From contig NZ_MLFP01000009.1 of the NCBI RefSeq assembly GCF_002095465.1, positions 1-64,000 on the forward strand: a DNA stretch of 64,000 nucleotides, given 5' to 3'. The notes beneath the pieces are model-generated. The model did not search any database and was not told where the DNA came from. It worked only from the letters and a program-made list of their open reading frames with translations. A program made the translations under genes and the position numbers. This document shows, in pieces, positions 24,938 through 34,827 of the stretch; the stretch's first letter is position 1, and each line of letters starts with the position of its first letter. This DNA comes from Pantoea rodasii (GTDB lineage Bacteria; Pseudomonadota; Gammaproteobacteria; Enterobacterales; Enterobacteriaceae).

Positions 24938-27229
24938 ATGGTAAAGCATCACTGTGCGCGCTCACTGCTGAGCGTACTTATTGCAGCAGCCTTACATGTT
25001 CAGGCCGTTCAGGCCGATGACAGCGCAATCAATAACGCCCCAGACGGCAAAACCGAGCAGCAGAAACCCCTGTCAATTTCCGATAAGAAAAGCCATGCGG
25101 ATAACACGCTGGTAGTGACAGCCCGAGAACAAACGCTCCAGGCGCCGGGCGTCTCCACGATTGACATTGACGCTATAAAAAAACACCCGATTCAACGTGA
25201 TGTAGCTGAAATTATTCGCACGCAGCCGGGCGTTAATCTCACCGGCAACTCCAACAGCGGTCAACGCGGCAATAACCGCCAAATTGATATTCGCGGTATG
25301 GGCCCGGAAAATACATTGATCATGATTGATGGTATGCCGGTGAGCAGTCGAAATTCCGTGCGCTATGGCTGGAGCGATGAGCGTGACACACGCGGCGATA
25401 CCAATTGGGTGCCGCCAGAAATGATCGATCGCATCGAAGTCATTCGTGGTCCAGCCGCCGCTTTATACGGCAACGGAGCCATGGGCGGCGTGGTGAATAT
25501 TATTACCAAACCCGCCACGAATGAATGGCACGGTGACTTCAATACTTATTACAACGTGCCTGAACATAAAGCAGAAGGCGCGACCAAGCGTTATAACGCC
25601 AGCCTAAGCGGCGCATTGGCTGATAACCTCACGCTGCGTTTATACGGCAACTGGAATAAAACACAGGCCGATGCGCAGGATATCAACGAAAGCCACACCA
25701 CCACGCGCATTGGCTCTTATGCCGGAAGTTACCCTTCTGGTCGTGAAGGCTTTATTAATAAGGATATCCATTCTGCCCTGCGCTGGGAATTTATGCCACG
25801 CCAGGCATTGGAATTGGACACCCGCTTTAGTCGCCAGGGCAATCTGTATGCTGGCGATACGCAAAATACCAATACCAACGCGCTCGTCCAAAAGTATTAT
25901 GGTAAAGAAACTAACGTGCTTTATCGCCAGTCTTTAAGCCTGAAATATACTGGCGCGTGGGATAACGGTGTCACCACCAATAACTACGTGCAGTTTGAGA
26001 AAACCCGTAATACCCGTCTCAATGAAGGTTTATCCGGTGGCATCGCGGGTATCTTCAGCCCGACGAATGAAGGTTTCTCGACCATCACCCTGTATGACAC
26101 CAACCTGCATTCCGAGGTCAATATCCCGCTGGATGCTTGGGTAAGCCAGACACTGACGCTCGGTGCCGAATTTAATCATCAGGCGATGAAGGATCCGGCA
26201 TCCAATACCGAAACCACCACGGCAGGTGGCACCGTCAGTGGCATCTCCAGCGATGGGCGCAATCTGTACAGCTCGGCTGATATTTATGGGCTGTACGCCG
26301 AAGACAACATAGAACTCACCGATTCAACCCGTCTGACACCGGGCATTCGCTTTAATCATCAAAGCATCAGCGGCAGTAACTGGAGCCCAGCACTGAATCT
26401 TTCACAAGATCTCGGCGATGACTTCACGCTGAAGTTAGGTATTGCGCGTGCCTGGAAAGCACCGAACCTGTATCAAACTAACCCGAATTACCTGCTGTTC
26501 AGCAAAGGTCAGGGCTGCTACGCCAGTGCCGGTTACTGTTATTTGCAGGGTAACAGCGATTTGAAAGCGGAAACCAGCGTCAATAAGGAGATCGGCATTG
26601 AGTATCACCACGAGGATATTCAAGCGGGACTGACCTGGTATCGCAATGATTATCACGACAAAATCGAAGGCGGATATAACCCGGAGTACAACAACGGCAC
26701 TTCCGATGTGTACAAGTGGGAAAACGTGCCGAAAGCGGTGGTACAGGGGCTGGAAGGAACGTTGAACTTCCCGATCAGCACATCATTGATGATGAAGAAC
26801 AACTTCACCTACATCATCGATAATGAAAACAAATCCACCGGCGACTACTTGTCGGTTATTCCAAAATACACCATTAACTCTACGTTGGATTGGCAGGCCA
26901 CCAACGATCTCTCCGTACAAGGCACGCTGACCTGGTACGGCCGTCAGAAACCCAAGAAGCTGAACTATAAAGGTGAGGCGACATCGGGAAGTGAAACGCG
27001 TCAGGTATCCCCCTATGTGTTGGTTGGCATGAGCGCCACCTACACCGTGACAAAATATATGGATGTCACCACCGGGATTGATAACCTGTTCGACAAACGC
27101 CACTTCCGCGAGGGCAACGCCCAGAGTACCGGCAATGCCACCACCGGCGCGTATTTGTGGGGCGCAGGTGCCAACACCTATAACGAGCCAGGACGCACTT
27201 ACTATATGGAGTTGGGTCTGCATTTCTGA
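24938..27229 (+). CDS. TonB-dependent catecholate siderophore receptor (FepA/IroN-like)
   Basis: The outer-membrane receptor imports ferric siderophores with energy from TonB. It has a signal peptide (LLSVLIAAALHVQAVQA), a TonB box (NTLVVTA near residue 60), a plug domain (IIRTQPGVNLTG, RQIDIRGMGPENTLIMIDG, VIRGPAAALYGNGAMGGVV) and a 22-strand barrel. The barrel ends GIDNLFDKRHFREGNAQ and YYMELGLHF with a terminal Phe. The plug insert SVRYGWSDERDTRGDTNWVP is typical of FepA/IroN/PfeA receptors for enterobactin-like ligands. ATG 24938 is used; TTG 24929, closer to AAGGAAG, is possible. A Fur box precedes it and an IroE-like esterase follows. Confidence 0.9.
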   Translation: MVKHHCARSLLSVLIAAALHVQAVQADDSAINNAPDGKTEQQKPLSISDKKSHADNTLVVTAREQTLQAPGVSTIDIDAIKKHPIQRDVAEIIRTQPGVNLTGNSNSGQRGNNRQIDIRGMGPENTLIMIDGMPVSSRNSVRYGWSDERDTRGDTNWVPPEMIDRIEVIRGPAAALYGNGAMGGVVNIITKPATNEWHGDFNTYYNVPEHKAEGATKRYNASLSGALADNLTLRLYGNWNKTQADAQDINESHTTTRIGSYAGSYPSGREGFINKDIHSALRWEFMPRQALELDTRFSRQGNLYAGDTQNTNTNALVQKYYGKETNVLYRQSLSLKYTGAWDNGVTTNNYVQFEKTRNTRLNEGLSGGIAGIFSPTNEGFSTITLYDTNLHSEVNIPLDAWVSQTLTLGAEFNHQAMKDPASNTETTTAGGTVSGISSDGRNLYSSADIYGLYAEDNIELTDSTRLTPGIRFNHQSISGSNWSPALNLSQDLGDDFTLKLGIARAWKAPNLYQTNPNYLLFSKGQGCYASAGYCYLQGNSDLKAETSVNKEIGIEYHHEDIQAGLTWYRNDYHDKIEGGYNPEYNNGTSDVYKWENVPKAVVQGLEGTLNFPISTSLMMKNNFTYIIDNENKSTGDYLSVIPKYTINSTLDWQATNDLSVQGTLTWYGRQKPKKLNYKGEATSGSETRQVSPYVLVGMSATYTVTKYMDVTTGIDNLFDKRHFREGNAQSTGNATTGAYLWGAGANTYNEPGRTYYMELGLHF

Positions 27230-27240
27230 GAATAAACCTG

Positions 27241-27262
27241 TCGGGCGGCCCAGGTCGCCCGA
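27241..27262. terminator. Hairpin after the receptor gene
   Basis: TCGGGCG and CGCCCGA form a 7-bp GC-rich stem with an 8-base loop, 11 bases past the receptor stop and 28 bases before the esterase start. No T run follows, so it may reduce rather than end read-through. Confidence 0.4.
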
Positions 27263-27290
27263 ACCCATCGATACAGTTAGTGAGAGTTAA

Positions 27291-28197
27291 ATGATTTGTA
27301 GGTTACCCAACATTCAACGTTCACCAGCCTTGTTGCTGTTGTTGCTCATTGGCGTGAGCGGCAGTGTTTTCGCGCGCCCCAATATGACGCCACTCGGACC
27401 CAATATCGCGGATAAAGGCTCGGCGTTTTACCACTTTACCCTTAATGAATTCGATTCTGCGGATGGTCAGCGGCACTACAAAGTGTGGACTGGCGTACCT
27501 GATAAAGCACCGCCGTCCTCGGGTTATCGCGTGGTGTACCTGCTGGATGGCAATGCGGTGATGGATAAACTTGAGGAACCGCTGCTGCAAAAATATCGGC
27601 GGTCAATCCACCTGTGCTAGTCGTCGTGGGTTATCAAACGGCATTACCGTTCGACGTTAATGCCCGCACTTATGATTACACCCCGCCTGATGCAGAACAT
27701 GGTGAGGCGGGTTACACCTTCAGCCGTGGCAGAAAAGGGGGCGGTAGCACCGCGTTTCGCTCGTTGCTAGAGCAGCGTATTGCGCCTGTGGCGGAAAAAG
27801 GCCTGCACATCAATCGTCAACAACGTGCGTTGTGGGGCCACTCCTACGGCGGATTGTTTGTGCTCGACAGTTATCTGCACTCCGCGTTTTTCACTCGCTA
27901 TTACGCCACCAGCCTTCGATCGGTCAGGGATTTTTTTCACTGCTTAACGAGATGAAGGTGCAGGAATCACGTCATGGCGGTGGAATCCAGCTTACGCTGA
28001 TGGAAGGCAATGGCGATCGACGTAGCGATCGTAATACCGCTGAACCAGAGGTGTTAAGCGCCGTGCACAGCACGGTCAATACCATGGCTGAACATGGGCT
28101 TGATGCGCGTTATCAACTTTTCCCCGGTCTGACACACGGGCAAATGTTTGGCGCATCATTAGCCGACGCATTAACCCAAATTTCCATTACTCCGTAG
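27291..28197 (+). pseudogene. IroE/Fes-like periplasmic siderophore esterase, two apparent frameshifts
   Basis: IroE-type alpha/beta hydrolases linearise enterobactin-like siderophores in the periplasm. The product has an N-terminal hydrophobic signal (SPALLLLLLIGVSGSVFA), YRVVYLLDGNAVMD near the start, VVVGYQT, the nucleophile motif WGHSYGGLFVLD and FPGLTHGQMFGASL with the likely catalytic His. The frame breaks at an A5 run (27589-27593) and at CC (27913-27914). One added base at each gives a continuous protein of about 302 residues ending ALTQISITP. It follows the FepA/IroN-like receptor, a pairing typical of siderophore use. Undercalled homopolymers are likely. Confidence 0.83.
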
Positions 28198-28202
28198 GAT
28201 GC

Positions 28203-28226
28203 GGGCGTGCTAAGTGAAGCACGCCC
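28203..28226. terminator. Hairpin between converging esterase and lactonase genes
   Basis: GGGCGTGCT and AGCACGCCC make a perfect 9-bp stem with a 6-base loop in the 39-base gap between two converging stop codons. No clear T run is present, but the location fits a bidirectional terminator. Confidence 0.55.
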
Positions 28227-28236
28227 CTGTAGCGGC

Positions 28237-29439
28237 TTAATTGAAAAATTTTATATCGGTGGGTGTGGCGATTTTCGCCGCATCACCGGCAGCTTTCAAC
28301 ATGCCGTGACTTTCATCAAAATGGAACAGGGAAATATTATTAGTGAACACGTTGGCCACATAAAGGAACTTGCCGCTGGCATCAAATGAGAATGCACGCG
28401 GTTCAATTCCGCCCGCGCTAACGCTCGTCGGTTTTCCTAAGCTGCCGTCTGACGCAATTTTGAACACCAGCAGTTTATTATCTGAACCGCGGTTAGCTGC
28501 AATAATATATTTACCGTTTGGACTGAGAATTATTCCCCCGCCGCTGCGATATTCCGCGCTGCTATTTTCACTATTCAGCTTGATGCTCGCCGCAGGTTCC
28601 AGTCGATCGTCTTTAACCGAGAAGACTTTAATTTCACCGGCCATCTCAGTAATGACATAGGCATGTTTGCCATCGGGTGAGAACACCATATGGCGCGGTC
28701 CGGTGCCGTCGGTGAAGGTTACATCACGCGTGGTGTCGGCTGCTAACGGCTGTGCTTTCCCGGCATGATAGCGGTAAGCGTGAAGTTTATCGCCGCCGAG
28801 GTCAGCCGCGAACAGGTATTTGCCATCGTGGGTGAACGTCGTGGAGTGCGCATGCCCACCATCCTGACGATCCTTCACTGCGCCCGTGCCGTGATCAAAC
28901 GGGAAGTGCTGAACCTGCTCGCCCAGCGTGCCGTCAGAGTGAATCGGGAATACTGAGACCCCCGCTCCGCCTTTGGCCACGGAATAGTTAGCCACAAACA
29001 AGAACTTACCGTCTGGGCTGAGGGTCGCGTGGGTCGGCTGTTCACCGTGACTGTCCACCACATTTAACACCCGGACTTTACCGCTGTGGTCGATGGCCAA
29101 CGCTGTCACTGCACCGGCATTTTCTTCATTAGTGGTGTAGGCAAAACGTCCATCACGGGATTTAGCAATCCACGACGGACTCTTCATCTTAATCACGTCG
29201 AGTGGCGTTAGCGTACCATCGCTGTTCACCTGCAAGCGATATAACCCTTCACTGGGATGTGAGGGTTTTTGTTCTAATGGTGCATCTGGAATTGACGTCC
29301 AGGTCCCCACTAATGCGATTTGATGATGTTCCGTGGCATTAGCCATAACGCTCCCCGCCAGTGAAAAAACAGCCAACGATAATGCCACGGTTAAGTTTGT
29401 TGCTAAACCGTTGAACACGGCTTTTTTATTGCTATTCAT
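28237..29439 (-). CDS. Exported lactonase-family beta-propeller protein
   Basis: The 400-residue protein belongs to the 6-phosphogluconolactonase/muconate-lactonising seven-bladed propeller family (Lactonase, PF10282). Repeated blades read LSPDGKFLFVANYS, FTHDGKYLFAADLGG, FSPDGKHAYVITEM, LSPNGKYIIAANRGS and FDASGKFLYVANVF. Unlike cytosolic Pgl it has a signal peptide (VALSLAVFSLAGSVMANA), placing it in the periplasm, so a role in the pentose phosphate pathway is unlikely. It may hydrolyse external lactones. It converges with the esterase gene and has its own promoter side toward 29500. Confidence 0.82.
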   Translation of the reverse strand: MNSNKKAVFNGLATNLTVALSLAVFSLAGSVMANATEHHQIALVGTWTSIPDAPLEQKPSHPSEGLYRLQVNSDGTLTPLDVIKMKSPSWIAKSRDGRFAYTTNEENAGAVTALAIDHSGKVRVLNVVDSHGEQPTHATLSPDGKFLFVANYSVAKGGAGVSVFPIHSDGTLGEQVQHFPFDHGTGAVKDRQDGGHAHSTTFTHDGKYLFAADLGGDKLHAYRYHAGKAQPLAADTTRDVTFTDGTGPRHMVFSPDGKHAYVITEMAGEIKVFSVKDDRLEPAASIKLNSENSSAEYRSGGGIILSPNGKYIIAANRGSDNKLLVFKIASDGSLGKPTSVSAGGIEPRAFSFDASGKFLYVANVFTNNISLFHFDESHGMLKAAGDAAKIATPTDIKFFN

Positions 29440-29541
29440 TTTTGTACCCCACCATAATCGGAATGTTTAACGACTATAGTGGGATTAAATTAGAGAGCGT
29501 CCGGACGGGGTGATCGGGTTCACAATACGGTCGATAAGTTT

Positions 29542-30561
29542 TTAGGAAATCGTGCCATACACTTCCGGCTCATTCCGATTCAGTCCAAAAACCTGCCAAT
29601 TAACCTGTGTGGCGCTCAGGCTAAATATCGCGGTCGCCAGGGTATTTTCCTCATCAGGATCGTGCGGCGAGAGACGGTATATCGGCAACGCAGCGTCGTG
29701 CTGATCCGAAAGAATATGTTTGGCCGCAACGCTATCGCAGGGGGATGACGTTTCCAGCCACACATTTAACCGCTGCTGGCGTGAGTCTGAGCTGTCAGTC
29801 ATGACCTGCTCCACCGAGGCCAATCGGGGATGGATAAGATGATTGGCATGGCCAAACCGCGTTGTCAGCGGCATGACGGAACAACCTGAACCCGTGGCTT
29901 CCACACTGACCACACGGCTATCGCCCATTTGCCCCAGCGTATGATGGAAAGCGCCTGCTCGCGGTGTCGTGGTCAAAATCTCTATGGCCTCATCCAGCGT
30001 GGCCGCGTTGAGCGCCGCGCGTGCCAGAATCTGGCGCGGCAGGCCTGAAGGACGGTGCAGCGCGCGAATATTATTCACCGTATTGACCACGCCCTTCTCG
30101 TTTACGGCAAAAGTGTGCCCACAGATCGATCCCGGATAGGCGAAGCTGGTGAAGGCCAGGCCATGATCCGGGCTGATGTTCACGATGGCACAATCCTCAC
30201 GCAGCTGCGGGAATCCATCCTCATTGTGCGCGATGACCCATTCACCCTCAGCGTTTTGCCCCGCCACCGTGGTACAGCCATCCGATGTTGAACGCACCAG
30301 GTCGCCACGACAGTTCCACGCAAACACTTCGTCAACGGATGCATTAAGCCCCAACGCCAGCCCTTCCAGTTCCTGCCAAATCTGCGGAAACTGTTGCTCA
30401 ACTAAGTGGCGCATGGCCTGTGTTTGTTCTGCCTGCTTCAGAGCCGTCACCGTTTGCCACAGCGTCGTTTGCACGAGCTTTTGATGCCAGGCATCGCGGC
30501 CAAACGCACCCAGTTGCTGGCCCACGGCAAATGCGGAACCCCTGATTTGGTATTTTTTCAT
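29542..30561 (-). CDS. C45-family autoproteolytic acyltransferase/hydrolase
   Basis: The product (339 residues from the ATG) belongs to the Ntn-hydrolase family of penicillin acyl-CoA:6-APA acyltransferase. These enzymes cleave themselves before a cysteine that becomes the N-terminal nucleophile. Here the motif is STSDGCTTVAG with Cys96, followed by WVIAHNEDG and FAVNEKGVVNTVNNIR as in the family. It lacks a signal peptide, so it is cytosolic, and probably deacylates or transacylates an amide such as an N-acyl amino acid. It lies 22 bases downstream of a GlnHPQ-like transporter, whose cargo it may process. The frame extends to a GTG at 30576, and neither start has a strong ribosome site. Confidence 0.8.
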   Translation of the reverse strand: MKKYQIRGSAFAVGQQLGAFGRDAWHQKLVQTTLWQTVTALKQAEQTQAMRHLVEQQFPQIWQELEGLALGLNASVDEVFAWNCRGDLVRSTSDGCTTVAGQNAEGEWVIAHNEDGFPQLREDCAIVNISPDHGLAFTSFAYPGSICGHTFAVNEKGVVNTVNNIRALHRPSGLPRQILARAALNAATLDEAIEILTTTPRAGAFHHTLGQMGDSRVVSVEATGSGCSVMPLTTRFGHANHLIHPRLASVEQVMTDSSDSRQQRLNVWLETSSPCDSVAAKHILSDQHDAALPIYRLSPHDPDEENTLATAIFSLSATQVNWQVFGLNRNEPEVYGTIS

Positions 30562-30582
30562 ATTGTTATCATTCACTTCTGG

Positions 30583-31311
30583 TCAGGATACGTGCTGCAA
30601 AAATTCGTTTAGACGCGGATTGCGACTGGCGGTAAGCAGCATATCAGGTGGACCATCTTCGGCAATGGTACCGCCATCAATAAAGATAAGACGTGAAGCC
30701 ACATCGCGAGCAAAACCGATTTCATGTGTCACGATGACCATCGTCATGCCTTCTTCGGCTAACGAGCGCATCACCTTCAACACCTCATGACGCAGTTCCG
30801 GATCCAGGGCTGATGTCGGTTCATCAAACAGCATCATTTTCGGCTTAACCGCCAGCGCGCGCGCAATCGCCACACGTTGCTGCTGACCCCCTGAAAGTTC
30901 AGCAGGATAATGGTGAGCGCGTTCGCTAAGGCCGACACGATCCAACAGCGCCAATGCCTGTTCGCGTGCCTTTGCTTTGCTTTGCTTGCGCACGCGCACC
31001 GGCCCGAACATCACGTTCTCCAATGCAGTCAGGTGCGGGAATAAATGAAACTGTTGAAACACCATGCCTGCTTCACGGCGAATATCACATTCATTGGCGT
31101 GAGGATCGGTAATGTGCATGCCTGCCACCAGCAATGTACCCGAAGAGATCTCCTCAAGTTTGTTAATGCAGCGCAGTAGCGTTGATTTACCGGAACCCGA
31201 TGGGCCGATAATCACCACCACTTCGCCCGTTTCAATTTTTAAATTGATGTCATGCAGTACCTGAGTGGTGCCGAAACTTTTCGACACGGCGCTAAATTCA
31301 ACCATGCTCAT
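30583..31311 (-). CDS. Polar amino acid ABC transporter ATP-binding protein (GlnQ-like)
   Basis: The 242-residue ATPase has Walker [11 protein letters not shown]-loop [12 protein letters not shown], signature [15 protein letters not shown], Walker [16 protein letters not shown] and [11 protein letters not shown], the GlnQ/HisP pattern. It starts with an ATGA overlap with the permease stop. As part of an operon with a C45 hydrolase and an aminotransferase, it more likely moves an amino acid derivative than plain glutamine. Confidence 0.9.
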   Translation of the reverse strand: MSMVEFSAVSKSFGTTQVLHDINLKIETGEVVVIIGPSGSGKSTLLRCINKLEEISSGTLLVAGMHITDPHANECDIRREAGMVFQQFHLFPHLTALENVMFGPVRVRKQSKAKAREQALALLDRVGLSERAHHYPAELSGGQQQRVAIARALAVKPKMMLFDEPTSALDPELRHEVLKVMRSLAEEGMTMVIVTHEIGFARDVASRLIFIDGGTIAEDGPPDMLLTASRNPRLNEFLQHVS

Positions 31312-31963
31312 AAAATATGGATCCTCTTCTCCAGTTGCTTCAGCAGGAAGCTCAGGCACAACGTCACCAGCAGATAAATCAACGCGACTGCTGTCCACAC
31401 TTCAAGCGCACGGAAATTGCCGGCAATAATCTCCTGCCCTTGACGAGTGAGTTCCGCTACGCCAATAACAATAAACAGTGATGTATCTTTAATACTGATA
31501 ATCCACTGATTGCCTAAGGCGGGGATCATACGTCGTAATGCCAGCGGCAGAATAACGTGCCACACGGTGCTGCGTTGCGATAAACCCATCGCCAGACTGG
31601 CTTCTTTAAACCCTTTGTTGATTGAAAGAATCGCACCACGGGTTATCTCTGCAATATAAGCACCCGAGTTGATCACAATTGTCACAATCGCGGCGGTAAC
31701 CGGATCAATACGGATCGGCATCACCATAGGAAGTGCAAAGTAAATAAACATCACCTGCACCATAATCGGTGTTCCGCGGATTAATTCGACAAACACCAGT
31801 GAAAGGGTTCTGGATATCCCCCACCTAATGCACGACAAATCCCCGCCAACAGCCCGATAATAAAGCCACCCAGCAAACCTGATAATGAAATAATCAGCGT
31901 TAGCTGCAGTCCCTGTAACAGCAGTGGCAGGGACTCCCATATATATTTACTTTCAAAATTCAT
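31308..31963 (-). pseudogene. Polar amino acid ABC transporter permease (GlnP-like), apparent frameshift
   Basis: The protein has the HisM/GlnP layout: a short N-terminus ([20 protein letters not shown]), membrane segments, and the coupling loop [30 protein letters not shown]. The frame is lost in a C5 run on the plus strand at 31818-31822 ([10 protein letters not shown] / [15 protein letters not shown]). One restored base gives 218 residues, the same length as E. coli GlnP. It lies between the binding protein and the ATPase genes. Confidence 0.87.
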
Positions 31964-32013
31964 TATTTGACCCGGTGAAATAAACGAGGTCGGATGACTC
32001 CGACCTGGCGGGA

Positions 32014-32766
32014 TTATTTTGGTTGCTTGGCAAACCACTTCACATAAATTTTGCTATAGGTACCGTCAGCACGCAGGGCTTGCAGCGCCGCGTTGATTTT
32101 TGGCGTCAGGCTGCTATTTTTCTGCATCGCAAAGCCATACTGCTGCGGCAGGATGCTGTCGGTTTCGCCTGTGGCCTTCACTTTGCCATCACCCGCTGTT
32201 TTAACGTAATAGAGGACGTTGGGTGAGTCATGCACCACGGCATCGAGATTACCTGCTTGCAGATCCAGGTAAGCGTTGTCGATATTAGGAAACTCAACGT
32301 AGTCTGCTTTATATTTGCTTTTCATAAAGCTCGCCGCCGCTGTGCCCTGCTTCAGGCCCACTTTCTTTCCGGCCAGGTCGCTGAATTTAGTTATCGAATT
32401 GTCGCTGCCTTTCACCGCCATCAACAAATCCGCATCGTAATAGCCTTCGCTGAAATCGACGACCTGCTTACGGGCATCAGTGATCGTGATTCCCGCCATG
32501 GCAACATCCAGATTACGTGATTGTAAGCCTGGAATTAAACCGCCAAAATCCATCGGGCGTAATTCGTAGCTAACATTCATTTTTTTCGCGATGGCATCCC
32601 ACAAATCAATATCGAAGCCAACGTATTTATCGCCCTGCTTAAATTCAAACGGAACAAATGCCGTATCAACGCCAACGGTTAATTTATCCTGGGCCGCAGC
32701 AATGAAACTGGCTGAACAGGCAACCAGCGCCAACGTAACTTTTAATTTGGAGAAAAATGCAGACAT
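32014..32766 (-). CDS. Polar amino acid ABC transporter substrate-binding protein (GlnH-like)
   Basis: The 250-residue periplasmic protein has a signal peptide (LALVACSASFIAAA) and closely follows E. coli GlnH through VGVDTAFVPFEFKQGDKYVG, AMAGITITDARKQVVDFSEGYY, FPNIDNAYLDL and QQYGFAMQKNS. The binding-site Arg of RKQVVDFS that fixes the alpha-carboxylate is present, so the ligand is an alpha-amino acid or close derivative. The chromosome should carry the true glnHPQ elsewhere; this is a specialised paralogue in a catabolic cluster. Confidence 0.9.
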   Translation of the reverse strand: MSAFFSKLKVTLALVACSASFIAAAQDKLTVGVDTAFVPFEFKQGDKYVGFDIDLWDAIAKKMNVSYELRPMDFGGLIPGLQSRNLDVAMAGITITDARKQVVDFSEGYYDADLLMAVKGSDNSITKFSDLAGKKVGLKQGTAAASFMKSKYKADYVEFPNIDNAYLDLQAGNLDAVVHDSPNVLYYVKTAGDGKVKATGETDSILPQQYGFAMQKNSSLTPKINAALQALRADGTYSKIYVKWFAKQPK

Positions 32767-32892
32767 AATAATCCTCAGCGTCAGTGTAATAGCGTGCAGT
32801 AAAGGTCACCCAGCGAATAAAATCGGCGGGAGTGAGAAAATAATTTCTGAATATGCGGGTGAATCAGCATTCGCCCGCATGGAGACTACGAC

Positions 32893-33447
32893 TTATGCAG
32901 GGATAATATGATCCCGTGAATCGGGTACTGGTGTCTGCGCACCGTTCATTATCATGGAAAGAAAACTGTAATAACCGTTAATACCTATCAAATCCACCAC
33001 GCCTTTTTCGCCCCATAAATCGATGGCTTGTTGCCAGGTGGCATCACTCACTTTTTGCTGTTGATGCAGCTGTTGGCAGAAGTGGTAAATCACCCACTCA
33101 TCCGGCTGTAAATCCTCTGGCAGCCGTTTTTCATTAATGGCCTGCACGGCGGCGGCCGCAATTCCCTTTTCACGGGCGATGGGCGCATGAATTGCCCATT
33201 CTACGGGTTGCGACCAGTGCCGGGCCGTCATCAAAATCGCCAGCTCTGATAAGCGCTGACCGAGCGCACTGCGGTAACGCAGATATTCACCCATGCGTTG
33301 CGCGTGTGCCATCAGTTCGGGGCTGCGCAGCAGAGGCTCAAAAGGTGGCAATAGCGCACCGCGTGGACCGTTAATGATCTCTTCAGCTAATGGACGCTGC
33401 TGTTCGTCCCACTCATGCTGCGCCAGCGGGGGTAAACGATTAATCAT
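32893..33447 (-). CDS. Carboxymuconolactone decarboxylase (CMD)-family protein
   Basis: The 184-residue all-helical protein carries the CMD fold signature (LGQRLSELAILMTARHWSQPVEWAIHAPIAREKGI) but lacks the CxxC of AhpD-type peroxidases. The Glu and His residues of EWAIHAP match the decarboxylase/hydrolase branch. Its start overlaps the aminotransferase stop (ATGA), so the two probably act in one pathway. The substrate is not readable from sequence. The 126-base gap to the binding-protein gene shows nothing further. Confidence 0.8.
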   Translation of the reverse strand: MINRLPPLAQHEWDEQQRPLAEEIINGPRGALLPPFEPLLRSPELMAHAQRMGEYLRYRSALGQRLSELAILMTARHWSQPVEWAIHAPIAREKGIAAAAVQAINEKRLPEDLQPDEWVIYHFCQQLHQQQKVSDATWQQAIDLWGEKGVVDLIGINGYYSFLSMIMNGAQTPVPDSRDHIIPA

Positions 33448-34772
33448 ATTTTTCCGGTCTCTTCACGAATAACGGTTGCCAGCGTATCAACCACAAAATC
33501 GAGTTGGCTCGGTGTGATGATAAATGGCGGAGCAATGAGAATGTGATCGCCAAACTGCCCGTCAATCGTTCCACCCATTGGATAGACCATCAGGCCTCGC
33601 GCCATACAGTTGGCTTTGATGGCGGCATGCAGTTTGAGCGACGGATCGAACGGAGTTTTATGCTGTTTATCGCGCACCAGCTCAACCCCAGCGAATAAAC
33701 CGCGTCCACGCGTGTCACCCACGTGCGGTAATTCGCCTAACACCTCGCGTAGTGCGTGATGCAGGTAAGCGCCCTGCTGTTTAACGGCCTCTAGCAAGTT
33801 GTCACGCTCAATCACCTTCTGAACCGCCAGTGCCGCTGAGGCGGCGGTGGCGTGGCAAATGTAAGTATGACCATGCTGGAACAGACCGCTGCCTGCTTGC
33901 AACGCGGTGACGATTTTTTCACTCGCCAGCACCGCACCAATAGGTTGATAACCGCCGCCCAAACCTTTGGCAATCGTCACCAGATCCGGCACCACGTCAT
34001 CCTGTTCAAACGCATACAAAGTACCGGTGCGTCCCATGCCGCACATCACTTCATCGGCGATATACAGGATGCCGTATTTATCGCAAAGGGCGCGTACCCC
34101 TTTGAAATAACCCGGCGTCGGCGGTGTTGCGCCAGTGGTGGCACCGACCACGGTTTCCGCACAAAAACCAATGATGGTGGCAGGATCGGCATCCACGATC
34201 GCCTGCTCCAGTTCGTTGAGCAGACGCTGCGTATATTGCTGCTGCGTTTCGTCTGTACGGCGATCGCGGTATTCGTTGCAGGCGGAGACGCGAATAACGT
34301 CGATCAGCAACGGCGCGAACTGGCGGCGGCGCCATTCATTGCCGCCCACGGCCAATGCTCCCAGGGTGTTGCCGTGATAGCTCTGCTGGCGTGCAATGAA
34401 TTTGGTGCGCTGTGGCTGACCGATTTCCACGCAGTACTGGCGTGCCAGTTTCAATGCGGTTTCCACCGCTTCAGAGCCGCCAGAAACAAAGTAGGCATAA
34501 TTCAGGTCGCCCGGCGCAGTGCGCGCCAGCTGTTCGGCGAGTTGCTCAACGGTATCACTGGTGAAGAAACTGGTATGGGCGTAAGCAAGCTGATCGATCT
34601 GGCGATGCATAGCGGCCAGTACGTCAGGGTGAGCGTGACCTAAACAGGAAACGGCAGCGCCACCGCAGGCATCAAGATACTTTTTTCCCTGTGCATCGAA
34701 GATGTACGCCCCTTGTGCGCCGCTGGCCACGGCGGGCGTACTGCGCAAACTGCGGTGAATAATGTGGCTCAT
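33444..34772 (-). CDS. Class III pyridoxal-phosphate aminotransferase
   Basis: The 442-residue protein is a fold-type I, class III transaminase: YAYFVSGGSEAVETALKLARQY, SYHGNTLGALAVGG, ILYIADEVMCGMGRTG (Asp for the pyridine nitrogen) and TIAKGLGGGYQPIGAV with the PLP-binding Lys. The C-terminus GDHILIAPPFIITPSQLDFVVD is typical of omega-amino-acid or taurine/beta-alanine transaminases. It is the first enzyme gene after the RpiR regulator and is translationally coupled to the CMD-family gene. A role in breakdown of an imported amino compound is likely. Confidence 0.88.
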   Translation of the reverse strand: MSHIIHRSLRSTPAVASGAQGAYIFDAQGKKYLDACGGAAVSCLGHAHPDVLAAMHRQIDQLAYAHTSFFTSDTVEQLAEQLARTAPGDLNYAYFVSGGSEAVETALKLARQYCVEIGQPQRTKFIARQQSYHGNTLGALAVGGNEWRRRQFAPLLIDVIRVSACNEYRDRRTDETQQQYTQRLLNELEQAIVDADPATIIGFCAETVVGATTGATPPTPGYFKGVRALCDKYGILYIADEVMCGMGRTGTLYAFEQDDVVPDLVTIAKGLGGGYQPIGAVLASEKIVTALQAGSGLFQHGHTYICHATAASAALAVQKVIERDNLLEAVKQQGAYLHHALREVLGELPHVGDTRGRGLFAGVELVRDKQHKTPFDPSLKLHAAIKANCMARGLMVYPMGGTIDGQFGDHILIAPPFIITPSQLDFVVDTLATVIREETGKI

Positions 34773-34827
34773 GTGCGATCCTGCTCCTGAATACGCTTGC
34801 TAAATTAAGCGCATCTTGCAGGATCCA

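Noticed and set aside
33852..34643. 263-codon open frame on the plus strand
   Set aside because: It lies fully antisense to the class III aminotransferase, has no family features or ribosome site, and is a codon-bias shadow.
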